Notes under the pieces: model-generated
The model's database searches: none
What the model was told of the DNA's origin: nothing
Seen by the model: the letters and a program-made list of their open reading frames with translations, nothing else
Assembly (NCBI RefSeq): GCF_020882245.1
Contig: NC_083598.1
Location: forward strand, 74,653,714 to 74,717,713
Direction: 5' to 3'
Source: Rhopalosiphum padi
Lineage: Eukaryota > Arthropoda > Insecta > Hemiptera > Aphididae
DNA: 64,000 bases
Program-made: the position numbers and the translations under genes
In this document: piece by piece, positions 47,481 through 61,900 of the stretch
Position numbering within the stretch: position 1 is the stretch's first letter
Layout: each line of letters starts with the position of its first letter

Positions 47481-49639
47481 ATAATCAAAGTAAACATAAT
47501 AATTAAAAAACCAATTCAATTTTTAATTTTTGATGATACGTTCAGTATTGTAATAAAATAGGCTTCAAGTAGTCAATCCTTGTCTGCATATTGGAATGAA
47601 TGTATTTTAATCTAAAATATTAAATTATTGTTTATTTATAATTCTTACAAATCAAATTAAGATAAAATCTTAAAACCTACAAACAGTACCCACGGTTAAA
47701 AATTATAATACTTCTCAAAAATATGGCTGTACAGGATAGAGAATCGGATTAGAATATCTTTAAGTACTAGTTATATATTATATATATATATATATATAAA
47801 TACATTTTAATGCCTCATATCTATAATACATTTACATATGAGTAGTCTTAATACTCTTAGTAGACTTAGTTAATTAATATTTATGAATATGCACTCGATA
47901 AACCAATGGGTATCAATATAATACAATAATATCTGTTTAAGTATATATATCTCTCATTTTTAACGAGATATTGAAATATTATAATTTAACAATACATTTG
48001 TGATTTATTTAAGTGGCATAAAGCATTTTTGAATAACTTGATAATTTTTAATTGCCATCCAAGTCACACAATTATGATTTATAATAATTATTTTTAAAAC
48101 CACTAACTGGCACGTGTTTCGTACTTTAGTATTCCAATTTTTCTCACTAAATTTAAAGCTATAGTATGTTAGTAAAAAAATTTATGGTTTGTTATTCAAC
48201 ATTACAGTGTTATGTAACTATGTGGCTTCATGCAATAGTGATGGATAACGAGGAAAACCCAGCATCTCTGAATATTGATCTTGATATTGAGTAACCGAAC
48301 CAGATTTCGTCTATGGAAATTTTACTGTTGTGAATAAAACACAAAATTTAATTTTGTAAATTAAATACTTATACATAATAGTCCTAATAATACATATGGC
48401 TATATAACACTTATATATTAATGATATTGCAGTATATCAAACACTGTAAAATAGGGTCATTGGTCATTGATTTGTCAGAATTTATACATATTATACAGTA
48501 ATATTATAATTATAGTAATAAATATATAAATACTATCTTAAGAGTTAAGACTTATCAAATATTTTAATTCTTAATGAGAACTATATACTATATATATATT
48601 TAGTACCTATAGTATACCTATCACAAATATACGATAAAAATGTTAACTTTTATAAATATCTTAAATTTATAATAAATTATGAATCTTTATTATATCGTAA
48701 TGTTTTTTGTTTTTCAATAATTAATAGTTTCAAGTAACAAATATCATTGTATTTTTATTTATTTAATTATTTTGCTTTTTACTATTATAATTTACTATAC
48801 ATAAATACATGTATATTAATATATTACCGTATAGAAAAATTACGATATTATATTATAAATAAATTAATTGTAGATACGTATTAAATATAATAATTAATAA
48901 TAAAACCATTTTGAGTAAACGAACCTAATCATGTAATTCAAAATAGGTACATATAATATAAGAACTACACAAATCGCGTTGAATTGCGCACTAGTGCAAA
49001 GTCTATTATTGTTATACACCATAATTATTATATTAAATACATACTTGATTACGGTATAAATATAAATGAGAAATTAAAAATAAATATATTTATTGATACA
49101 TTGTTACATTTATGTTAATAATACCATTGTTTCACAATAGTAATAAATAAATAATAAATGAAGACATTTTCTTTTATTTAAAAATACAAATAGGTAAATA
49201 CATAATTAATATGAACAATTGTAAATTATCATTTAATAATAGATATTATTATTATTATTATAAATTATAATAAAAATACAATAATTATGTTTAAGTTTAA
49301 TTCTTTAATATGCGTACTAAATATAGTAGTTAACTAAGCGAGTACATTATGTTATGACGTATATAACGTTAAATATCAATAATATATTGTATTTCCAATT
49401 TTAATTTGTTAACGAATGTATACGGTATAATATAGTACATACTTAAAATTTAAAACGATTTTCAATTCATAATAATTATAAATCATCAATATCGATGTAT
49501 TGTACCAATGTATTCCGTGTAATTATTTACTAGTTAATAACAATTGACGAACAATTATTAAAATAATAGATGACTAAAATAATATTATTTTTATTTAATT
49601 CATTTAAAGTAGACCACAAATTTCGTGGGTCGTACCTCG

Positions 49640-49760
49640 TCATTGAGTAGGTCACTGTAATAGATGCATGTTAAATTTAAATTAAATTATAAAACCGTTG
49701 TGTACGAAAAATGATTCTGAACAGAGATGGTCTGACAGACTGTCAGTGTAAATTTCCAAG
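49640..49760. repeat. Fragment of the GATTCTGAACGGAG family
   Basis: gagtaggtcactgtaataga, gtgtacgaaaaat and GATTCTGAACAGAG appear in the same order as at 32280-32363 and in reverse at 7020-7115. Confidence 0.6.
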
Positions 49761-50296
49761 GATATTTTTCAATTATAGTACAATTACAGGTTGCACTAAT
49801 TTTTGAGAAAAAAATACATAGGCAAATACTACTATAAATAAATAAAATACTAAACAAATAATGATATAGGTCAAAATTTGAACTTCAAATATATCTAAAA
49901 ATAAAATAACATGTACTTATAAACAACCTTGCATTAAATTGCTATGTTTTATAAGTTATACTAGTTATAACATTGATTATAAATACTAGTACAATTGATT
50001 GTTATAGTTATTATAATTGATAATTTTCATGATTTCGGAAAATGTTGTTCTAAAATTGGGCCAATGAATGGAGAAAACTCTATAATATATCTGAGTGAGA
50101 AACGAAAACGATTTTATATATTTTAATATAATATTACAATAAAAGTAAATTATATAAATATAAGATAATATTATAATATCCACGGGCGGATGCTGCATAG
50201 TGTGTAAACGCCTACGGGATTATAAAATACATACGAAAATATAGTTTATACGTTGGAAAGAGGAGAATTGGCCACTTTATATTATATACATATATA

Positions 50297-51108
50297 CAGA
50301 GTGAATCACAACGTATGGAAACCCCCATTTTTTCCTTTGATAATAAACTTATCCAAGTTCTGATTTCTAAGTATACAATATATTATGACCTTATTTTAAA
50401 ATACTTAGATTTATTATACCATTAATATTGTGTCCTGTGGGGCTATAATAACTCCTTTTTATCAATTAAAAACAGATGAATTTTTGAAAATGTTGATGTA
50501 CCTACTTAAATAACAAGAAGTTTGTGAGTTATAAAAATGTATATAACTTTGGATAATAATATTAGTATATTACTTATATAGTTATATATGTATATATTAA
50601 AATTATTAAAAATGGTTTTACAAAACTATAAAATATATGTATCTAGTGTTTAATATTAATACAGTACCTATAAATATTATTATTAAACTTGGACAATGTT
50701 TACAAATTTTAAAACAGTGATAGATTAATTACTATAAGTTTAAACCAACATTGCAATTTGCAACCATTTGCAACCATTTGCAAACCATGGTCCATGAACA
50801 TAAAGTGAAATAACTCAAAGATTACTCATTTGATTTTCGGTTTAAAAACATATTAAAATTTTAAAAAAATCATGTGCGTAATAGGTACTTTACAGAAAAA
50901 TAAAATTCTTTTTATTTGAAAAAAAAGTTGGTATCACCACAGCATACTTTTTGAATGGTAAAAAACTATAAAAATATCAAAGTATTCGAAAATATGGTTA
51001 TTATATTTATATATGTATTTATATATAAAGTATAAACTTAACAATTTGAATAAATTAGTTATTCTCAAAAAAAAAATGGGGGTGATCGTTCTTGATGAAT
51101 CACTCTAA
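50297..51108. mobile_element. MITE with AGAGTGAWTCA / CCCCCATTTTTT inverted ends
   Basis: Left end CAGAGTGAATCACAACG followed by acccccattttttcc; right end aaaaatgggggtgatcg then tgaatcactctaa. The two ends are imperfect inverted repeats over about 40 bp and are flanked by TA. About 810 bp, no transposase. A Tc1/mariner-type target is possible. Confidence 0.6.
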
Positions 51109-53559
51109 TATATTATTAATATTATACATGTACAAAGTTGTAAAATTGTGTATAATATTATACGTATTAGGTCAAATTTAGGCGTTATAATGATTTAAGA
51201 CGCATTTTGTACAAGTCCTGAGATTGGCGAGATTGCGTTGCCTATAAAATCGATCATTTATCCATTTATTTGTTTGTTATAATATTATTTTAGATGCTAT
51301 ACGCATTTTGACATCCATTTTTAATGTCTAATATTCTTTCAACAAACTACGAGTTTAAACCCACGTCATTACTCATTTTACTAGCTATAGTGGGGCATAC
51401 ATAAACATAATAGCGATAACACAAAGATTTTCACCGTCCTCTGTAGGATGATCATTTTAAAATATGATCAAAATTCTGTAGTGTCGCAAATCACAATATC
51501 CACAAAAAAACGTATTTTCGACGTATAAACTTATACTTAATAATAACCTTCCTTTTATTTTTAACCTATTACAGTATTACGTATTAATAATATAGGTAAT
51601 ACAATATTACGGAGTCCGTAATACGGACTTATATGTGGCTTTATAATAATCAATATAATATTACCTACCTATACAGTATACATGCAATATCTAGCATTGA
51701 TTTCCGTTGCTTTATTTGAAGTCTTATCTACTATTCAAAACCATCTAAAAGACAAAACTTAATTTTTCACCATAAAGTTTAATAAGTTGATTCGCTATAA
51801 TACTTTATTAAAGCTAAAAGGGTAAAAACACAAAATTAAAACTGCAAATTTAATGTGCTATAATATTATGTTATAGTAAGAAAAATTTAAATCTTGTCAC
51901 CAACGAAGACGGTTACAAAAAAAAAAATGAACAATAATATAAACGTTTTTAAAATCATATTAGCATTTATACCTATACAGTATATATAGTATGCAGCAAT
52001 GTAGGTTTTAATACGTGTTGCAGTGTATAATTTATTTAAATGGATATATAGACACATGACCATTTTTGCATTTTGGAGTGAAAACATCGCAATACATCCT
52101 AAAAATATGCGCAACACAATCAATAATAATATTGTATGTATTAACTCGGCGCGATGACTAATCGCACGCCATGCCACGTACTCGTAGATATTATTTTATT
52201 CTCTACAGCGAAGTAACAAAATTGTCGCCGACTTATATTATACAATTACACGGTAAAACGAATGAAAAAATCAAATGTCTTTGAATAAATGTATTTATTC
52301 TAGACATAGATTAAACCAAAATCTACATCGTATAATAATAAATGTATAGTTATTGAAAAATTATTTTATTAATAATTATAATTATTATTTAAAAAAGTAA
52401 TATTATAATTTATAATTAGTAAGCTTATTGATATTTTTGGACATTTCTAAATTATTATTTGTACAAATCTGTGCGTGTGCGTGTGCGTGTATAAATAACA
52501 ACAATAAATATTATGTATTATTTACATACATTTAAATATAAAACATGTGGAACAGTCTGATGAGTCATTTTCTTCTTTATATTTTCTACGAGTATCTTAC
52601 AATTGGATTTCCGACTATGACTAAAAAATTGTGAAAAGATAATAAATTAAAACAGTCACAATAATTTCACTATAATGAACAGTTATGTGGGTAAGGCGAT
52701 TTTTTTATCGAAGGACATTTGATATACATATTTTAAAAATGTTAGGTATAGGCATAGTTTAGGTAATCTTAAAGTTAAGTAGTTATTGTGAATGATAAAT
52801 AAAATCGTAAATAATTCCTGATTACTACTTATTGCTTAACCACCCTTTCTAAATATCGAGTGTTCTATAATGTAAAAAATTCGCTTTATTATACAACACG
52901 ATATCTATATATATATATATATATATAATAAAATATAATATAATATACCTAGCTATATACGATACGCAGATAGGTTCGTCCATGTCACAACTAACATCAA
53001 CATCTTCAACGGATGTTCATAATATAATGTTTTTATATTTTATTTTCAAGTCATGAAAACATTATAAATATAAAATATTTTAGTGGAAATGAGTATCTAT
53101 TTTATTTAAGCAAAATTTGTGTTAAAGTAAGATAGTACTTACATTATATATAGTTTAGATATTAGATAACAAAGGTACAGTACAGAAAATAAAGATAAAC
53201 CGTAACACACATAAATGGATTTAAAGTAAAAAAAAAAAAAATATGCCAAAAATTTTACGTAGATAAATTCTTATTGATACAATAATAATAGATATTATGA
53301 TTAAACAAAACTAAAAAAAAAAAGAAATCAAAAAGAAAGACAAAGTAATGAATTTTATTAAATAGAAAGAATGAAGTCTGTATTTCCTTCTAAAGACAAT
53401 GTTAAACACTTATTAATTAGCATTTTTACGTTAAACTGATTACTCATAAAGTCATAACTCATAAGTCGTAATATTTTTCTTAACTATCAAAAGTAAAGAG
53501 TTTTAATATTTTGATGTAAGGTAGTCAACAAATTTTTGACCAAAGGATTTTTTACAGTA
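51109..53559. other. Intergenic DNA
   Basis: No gene. Contains a GTGTGC microsatellite (52471-52490) and an AT run (52909-52926). Confidence 0.35.
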
Positions 53560-54262
53560 AAGCAATTTAATATCATAAGTTATATATTATGTTCTCTAAT
53601 TCTCTTTTTTGTATACCTACACTCATTATTAGAACTGGCCAAAAAAATTTTATTTTTCAGCAAGAACAGAATTTTTTTAAATAATAATTTAACTGGAATG
53701 ACATTAAATGTGATAAAATTAATTGATGAAGAGCCTTCAAAAATAAATTTGCGTAAACATACACGAATAAATTGTTTTTGTTGTGTCACTAAAGGATGTA
53801 TCGCATTATCAGCTAGTCTACCCCGAATTACCAGATCGTATTGAAATATGGCTTGGTACAGAGATAGGTATACTATACATAACGTTTGTACTGGTATAAA
53901 ATGGCATAATTTACAGAAATTTAAACTCAGACTCCGAAGTCTCATAACTAGACTATTTACAAGTAGATTCCGGCACAGGTTTTTATCGAAAGTTAAACCT
54001 AAATATCTGATGCTGGATACCAACTTACTGTAATGTTCGACAATAATAACTATTAACTACCGTTGCAAGGTATATGTTATCATTACAGAAATGTGATATT
54101 AAATCTATATTGTTTAACAGAAAATTCATAAATATAGTTTTATTGAAATTAGTAGTTAAATTCCTATAATTCAGATATTCATTAACTTTCCTTATCCCAT
54201 TTGCCGCTTTTTCATAATATGTATCATAATATTTTATTTCTATAACGTTTCTAATATTATAC
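53560..54262 (-). pseudogene. Non-LTR (LINE) reverse transcriptase fragment, 3' part
   Basis: Two overlapping minus-strand frames (54025-54262, then 53580-54023) joined by a one- or two-base frameshift around 54024. The first has the late RT segment with NLTTNFNKTIFMNF, the second the motif SSIRYLGLTFD followed by the thumb-like region with FIPVQTLCIVYLSLYQAIFQ. These are typical of the end of LINE reverse transcriptases of the Jockey/CR1-like type. The catalytic motif region and endonuclease are absent, so this is a 5'-truncated dead copy. Confidence 0.8.
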
Positions 54263-54587
54263 ATTCAATATTGTATAGACTGTTTAGTACAATATATATA
54301 TATAAACAATGAAATCAGATGTTAACAATTTAAAAACTTGTCTATACCACCTAACGCAAATATTATAATAAATAATACATATGCGTTCGTATTAATTTAG
54401 TCATTAGTTAATTGGGTAAGTCAACAATATTATTATTATGTAGGTTTGACATACATTTTCTTATTTTTTTTTTGCAAGTAGGTAAACTAGATTTACCAAC
54501 AAAAAACAACCCATATACAATAATAGAGAAAATATAATACACTATTATTTAAACTTACAGCAATACTTAGCTACTGATTTCTAAATA

Positions 54588-55066
54588 CAGTGAAACCTCT
54601 GAATAAGCGGACACTCTTAGTCACCAAAATTTCGTATGCTATTCAAAGGAGGTAAACTTTTTAAATTCATAAAAAGTAAATATATAAAAGGAAAAAATGT
54701 GTGCTAGCTTAAATTAAATTATAATACAATTTTTTAATGTTTTAATAATATAATAATCTATATATTTTAACGATACGTTAATATGTATCTAAATAAATAT
54801 AAAAAAAAATGTAAAAAAGGAATACATAGGAAGGTAGGTACATACATAGATACAATTCAATTTAGTGTGAAAAATCGGTTTTTGAACCCGTTTATTATCA
54901 TTATATACTACTATACTAGTGTAGACGCGTGTTTCTGTTGTCGTTTTGTTATTATTTTTAAATTAAGATAAAAATATGTGTCCGCTATTTGAATGTTTTT
55001 TTTATTAAAGAATAGTAAAAATATCCCCGTTTCTAAAAAAACGTTTACTATTTAGAGGTATCTAGT
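54588..55066. mobile_element. pogo-like MITE, degenerate right end
   Basis: Starts CAGTGAAACCTCTGAATAAG after TA (54586-54587); a diverged inverted partner, actatttagaggtatctagt, lies at 55047-55066. The interior includes gtccgctatttgaat, the inverted match of the gcggac at the left end, at a different distance. About 480 bp; the right limit is uncertain. Confidence 0.5.
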
Positions 55067-55841
55067 TCATTAGGGAAGGTCTCAATGTATATCTATATGA
55101 GACATTGTATTATATTTTAGTGATGACCAACGATTACGATACTATAATAATTATTATAATTATTTTATTTTTGATACTTACAATTTACTTATGGTTATAA
55201 TCGAAGTTGTAATATATAGTCATATAAATACGATATCTATGGGGTTTCTAAATATTGAACAATATTATATACATTTGAAATTAAGTCAATGGCCACAATC
55301 ACTGTATTTTATATTTTGTATACCGTCAGTTTTTCCTCGACTTCTCGAATATACAAGCTTGTACGAGATTGTTGAATTTTTACCAAAATTGTTGTACTAG
55401 ATATATTTTATTCGAAACTGAATCCTGAATCCACGAAAAACCATGACGTTTTACTCTATATAATAATATATAAATCAAATCACCATAAAAACATATACAT
55501 ATATAAATTATTTTATATTTAAATAAACACAGGAAATATATAGTTCTGTCACGTCATGAAACAAATCAAGCACGCGTAGTCGTCGAACTTTACAATACTA
55601 TTATTATATATATTAATACATCAACGTGAGAAAAATAAAATAAAATAAATATACAAAAAAAAGTATAGTAATAAGTAAGGTTATGTAAGTAAGAAATAGT
55701 TTAAAATAAATGTGTTCAGTCAATCGAATATACATAATAATAATAATAATAATAATAATAATATAACATGTATTATGATTTATCGATAAACATAGATATT
55801 ATACATATGCTCATAATAATAATATTATTATATTACTTGTA
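55067..55841. other. Intergenic DNA downstream of the SLC23 gene
   Basis: Contains an ATA microsatellite (55738-55763). Probably includes the transporter's 3' UTR; no clear polyadenylation site picked. Confidence 0.35.
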
Positions 55842-55990
55842 TTACATGAAAAATGTTAAAAAATAATTAATTTTATCGAAGAGATAATCTGAAATCGTAT
55901 AAACTTGGTCGTCCACGGTATTATTGGGAGTCTTAAATTCTTTACCGGGATTCTGGTACGTGTTACTGTTCATCGCATCGTCGTCGTCTA
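55842..55990 (-). CDS. SLC23 last exon
   Basis: 149 nt; completes a Val codon, then DDDDAMNSNTYQNPGKEF and a hydrophobic end (YFLTFFM) before TAA. The cytoplasmic tail is shorter than in vertebrate members. Acceptor cgtttag. Confidence 0.85.
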
Positions 55991-58900
55991 CTAAACGGAA
56001 AAATAAAAATAAATGTAAATTAAAAATAAATAAATACTACAAATAATGCATAATGTTGAGATTAAAATTATTTTTTTAAATTATTAAAATCACTTTTGGT
56101 TCTACGGTTTATTGGCGTCTATACGAATGTATAATTAAATATATATTTATTGTTGTAAATATTCGTCGAACTGTAATTTTAATATTCAAACGTCAAAAGG
56201 TCTATTCCAAGTATTCCCCCTCCCAATAATTCAAATTTCGAATACAATTGCTAGATACATTTTTTTTTTTATTAAGGAATTGGGGTTTTGTTTAAATTTT
56301 TTAAAGACAAAAAATTCTAATAATACATTATTATATAAACATTAAATCATACATTATTATCATATTAAATATTGCATTAGACTTAAATTTGAATTTAAAA
56401 TAATATAGGAAAATATAAATTAATTAATAGCGAGGTATTTATGTAAAATGAATATAGTTTATTATATTAAACTATTCTAAAACAAATAATTTAATAACTA
56501 TATGGTACTTAATTGATAACTTTACCAACCTAATTCGATTAGTTAAGAATTTTCATAAATTAATTAAATACATACGATGGAATAAAATAATATAATTTTG
56601 AAAGATAATAAAAATCGTCTACTCTTTTGAGTGTCATCTAACTTCTAGGTAATGTTAAAGAGTTTTTAAAAATAAAAATTAATATGGATTTAGTTTATCC
56701 AAATAGTTAAAAAAAAATACCTGGAATTGTGTTATCTAAAATAAAACCAACGAATCCGGCGATAAATATTCCAGAGGATAGATACGCAATAACTACATCG
56801 TTGGCAGTTTCATTTTTGATGTTGGTGACATTACCTTGTACGGTTGAGATGTACTTTGGAATCGCCTGCAAGTAAAACAAATCAAAATTAAAATAAATAA
56901 TAACTCATTGTTTAAGCATCCGTTCATTGATTTGAACAGACGACCATTACAATATTAAACAAATTATATTAAAATTATAATTATTTATTACCAATCCAAA
57001 AAATATTGACAATCCGAGAATATACATGTTCCTTAACGAGTTGAGATTTATGAACTGTAGATTAGATAGCGCTGTATAAACAATACAAATAAGTAAGACA
57101 ATTAATTAAAAATAATAAAATTAATTATTAATTATTCAATAACAAAGTCTCTTTTGTAGGTTTTTATAATATCTGTTTCTTTCCAATAATAATTGAAAAC
57201 ATTTTCCGTTTTTTAAGTTTTATCAATTATTTTTTTCATTGCATTCGAATTTTAAACAGCTGCGATAAAAAACAATTAAATTGTATAACTTTTCTCAAGA
57301 AGTTTCAACTATTAAATTCAAACTATATAGGTACATTTGTACCCATTACATAGATTCATATTAGGTAGGTGTATGAGACCATTATTGTGGTTTTTATTTA
57401 ATACAAAATATGCTTAGAAAACATTATTATAATCATTTATAAATATTATTATATTGAAACGTAGATATCCAATGGAAATAATTTAAAAATTGAACATAGC
57501 GTGCGTCCGCCAACGTCGTTAGGATTGGTGGTTTATATTAATACTTATTAGTTATTACCTATAGTCTACTTAAGATGCGTCAAGGTTTAGCTTATTAGCT
57601 TTCACACGTGGGAGAATACATGTATATATCACCTTTAATACCAACATAAAAAAAAGAAAATAAACGTCCATGGTAAAAGTTTGAAAAATATATTTTTTAG
57701 CTAAACCATCTGTTTCTTAAAAAAAATTAGCTGACAACGATCTAAGGAAATTATTATTTTTCTGGAATTTTACGATATTCAATTTTCGTTATATTTTTGT
57801 ATGCGCACGAGAAAAAAGTGCCCAAGTGTAGTCCTCCATACATAGAAGTACAGAACACCAATCGGTTGAAAGTACAAAACTATACGAATACAACACGCTC
57901 TGTCAAATCTCAGTTAGAAAATGAGCAGCCCTAAATTATTGGTATTGTGATTTTACCCAATCCATAAAAATAGTACAATAAATAAAATAAATATAATAAT
58001 GTCACCCCTAGATATTTGAGTAAATAAAAATAGACCTTGTTAAAAAAATGTATGATTTAATTTGCAATTAATGTATTAATGAGTGACATTAATTAATAAT
58101 GGAAAAGATTATTTAGTTATTATTATATGAAATTGAATTTGAATTTTTTCGTATATCGTATACACTGATTTAGTCAAAATCTCTTCCCAGTTTTATATTA
58201 AAGCAGTGGCGTAGCCAGGGGGGTTTTGGTGTTGACCCCCAACCCCCCCTTCGATCGTATTTTTATCAAAAATATAATTTTTATAATATAGGAATACAAT
58301 CATTTATTCGTGGTGAAATGTATTCTGTTATGCCGTATTCACGTTATCGACTACAATGGTGATAATAATCATTATCATTCAATTATTTTTATTATTTTAA
58401 CACGGTTGTAGATTTATTTTATTTAATTACTAAAAAAAAACCCCCCTAAAAAAAATCCTGGCTACGCCACTGCATTAAAGTGTATATACAATAGGATTCT
58501 GCACTTCCATACATTTTTCATACGCATTACACATAGGTAATATAATTCAAGCTTTAAGTTTATAACTTATTAAATATACTTGCCTACGGCTCCGATCAAC
58601 ACAAGTAGCACGGACGTCATAGCACCAAGTACTGGATCTGGCAGAGTAATCAACAGTGCAATCAGCTTCGTAAACGTGGACAAGAAGATCATTATGCATG
58701 CTGCGAGTCCGATTACGTTTCTACTGCACACCTAAAACACCGCGATATACGCCAATGAGTATTATACAATTAATGTTATTACTTATAATATATTCTCAAT
58801 GACTTATGAGTTGATACCGATGCAAACCTCATAGCTTTTTCATTAAAACTACCTAAACACCTAGCAAAACTGTAGATACTTACTAGCTAATAATCACCAT

Positions 58901-61900
58901 CCAATGATTCGATTATAAAAAATTAATAAGATACGTAACGAGTTTATAAACAATACGATCGGTCATAGTATGTTTTTTTATACCGAAAACTGTTAATTAT
59001 CTATAATATACTGTATAATATTTATAAAAGTTCAAATATTTTAGACTCATAATACTTAGTTTGATATATTTGTATAGAATCTATACATATTTATACTATA
59101 GATAACCTATACATAACTCTCTAAAAGTTAAAAAAAAAATGATTCATAAATATGACGTGGTAAAAAAGTTTCAGATGAATTAAATTATCTAAATTAATTG
59201 CTGAGTGTTTTTCTCATATATATTCTATGTCTTTTAAATTCTACGAACAATTTATTTGTGGGTGTATGTTTATTAATAATATTATGTTGTGATAATGCTA
59301 CAATAATTTAGCGCCGTTCGTATAGGCGAACTAAAGTACACTACAAGTATAAGAGTAGTTTACGATAATATTGCAGCGGGATATTCCAGTTTCACTCAAG
59401 TGATACATTTATTACTAACAATATTACACTATTATTATATTATATAATGATATAAAATGCAATTATTATCAAGTAAAATAAATAGGTGCTTGTTTTGCAT
59501 AATAATTGAAAATAAAGGTATCAATAATATTACATTCATAAAATAACTTTTGTATTCGTAGTCCATGTTCGTAACGTTTAACCCAACAACCGTATATCAT
59601 ATATTTATGAAAGCATCACGTGTACAATTTAATTTATAATAGTGATTATTTTTTTAGAATTATTATGTGTAGGAACAAAATAAAATGTATTCTCGTTTTA
59701 ACGATGTTTTAAATATGGTTGTCCACTAAAGCATCTATCATTTGTAATTATTATTTTGCAATAAATTAATTAGGTACGTGACTTTAATTAATTTAGATAT
59801 TGCAAAATACAAAGAATGCAGCAAATGGATTGAAAAGTATTTAAAAAATATCATATAATAATTGGAATTATAAATATTTTAACATTTTTAACAGTTGAGT
59901 ATGTATGTTAATGCACCAACAATATTATGAAAAAGCTGTTTTATGTATAGTTACAAGTTACAACTTTGTATTGGGAATTGGCCACGTATAATTAAAAACC
60001 CTAAATATTTAAACTGCAAGGACTAGCACGCATATTTATGTATATTTATCGTTATTATAAACATATTATACAAAAATATATTGTGGAAATATATTAAGGA
60101 ATTAAAATAATATAAGAAATTACAGTTTGCAATCGCATATGCCTATCTATACCATATTTTATTTTTATCAAGTTTGATAAACATTAACCTATTCGATGCT
60201 AATATATTATCAGTTATCACATAATATTAAACAAATCAGTCATTATTTATTTGACTAGATATACATTATATGTTTGTTAAGTAATATTAATAATAAGATT
60301 ATTAAAGTGTTTAAAAAAACATTAGCTGACTAAAATTACTTAAACAAGTAAAATAAAATTGATGGATCTATTCTTTTTTTTTTTTAAAGTATGCTTCATT
60401 ATCGCGATCGTAAGTATAATTAGAATTATTATTACTATAACTTCAACAAGCATCTTAAAAGTAAACAAATATAAATAAATAATTATCATATAAATTATAT
60501 TGTGTCTATTGAAATATGACATAAATTACTACACATAAAATACAGCATGAAGATAGGGTCTCAAACTGTACTCCATAATATCACGAAAAACAATAAATAT
60601 TATGTTATTCTATTGTAACATATCGCGATAACCATTGACATGGATAATGATACGATTATATATTATAATAATTACATATAAACGCTTATTGGTAGATAAT
60701 AATGTACAGTTTCGTATAATTTTAGATGACAATTATAATTTATATACTCACAGTATGCAAATATACAATTAATTCCAATAATATACGCTGGTATACTGTA
60801 TACGATGAAACTCGAGACGAACAATTTATTTTCTAGCAAGACCACCGAAAAGGCACAAATTTACGAATTAAATGAACATGATGAACATGACTAACGGAAG
60901 ATAATAATTTTTTTAACTACCATAGGAGCGTTTATCGCCCCTCTTCCGCGATTCTAAAACCCTGATTTACCCATAAGTAATAATACTATCTTACAATAAC
61001 TTTTTTTGATTACGAGTACCTAATACTACCTATACATAATTGTTTAATATACATAATATTATATTATTTATATTACACTGAATATAATTAGTATATTTTA
61101 AATTTAAACTTTAATAAACGATATAATGAAGTAACACTGAGCTGGTAACTTAGGTAGTATTATTATTACTAGTATACATACTTGGGTGATGCCGATATTT
61201 CCCACATTTTCGCTGGACGAGCTAACGCCAGAACCTGTACCCAAGATACCGGCAAAAATTGTACTAATGCCTTCGATGCCGATACCACGACTTACCGCAT
61301 TCTTAGGAGGCTTTGTTAAATCTGAAACAATAAGCCACCGGTGTACATTCAATGTTATATGCTTTTATGAAGTATTACATATCCGTATGTCTATATTAAG
61401 ATTGAAGATGTATTGTTAACACCTTTTATAGATACTAACTACTAACCATATTTAATATATATAAGTATATAACAATTAACATAATATTATTGTATAGACG
61501 CGAGGATTCTTGTTACGGGATGTGATGTAATTTATATCAGTTTACATATAGATCTCAGGCATCATTAAGAAGTATCGTGATCTATCTATCATTTATTGAA
61601 TTAGAAAAATAAATAAACTATAGTAAAATATTTCAGTAATTTTTCTGTAAAATGTATTGACTTATTGTATAAACAAACAAATTGAAAAAAAATTAATGAA
61701 GAACAGCTGAAATGTATTTAATTAATTCAACCACTCGCGCATACCATTGCTTTATATAGTACCTAGGTGATCGACTGTTTGTGTTTATTTTCTTAAATTC
61801 AAAAAAACAGCATGTTATCATTAATCTCAGTAAGATAGGTAAGGAGTATATATCATTTTATAATAATATCGTCGTATACTCACTGGAAAATCTTGCACAC

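Larger units (their letters stand above)
40976..50296. other. Long AT-rich intergenic stretch with microsatellites
   Basis: No host gene supported on either strand. It contains TAA and AT microsatellites (41104-41131, 45288-45305), a TG repeat (47329-47356) and repeat remnants listed separately. Frames of 60-70 codons here lack any recognisable content. Confidence 0.45.

Noticed and set aside
53536..53844. 102-codon plus-strand frame
   Set aside because: Antisense to the LINE reverse-transcriptase fragment, which has recognisable motifs.
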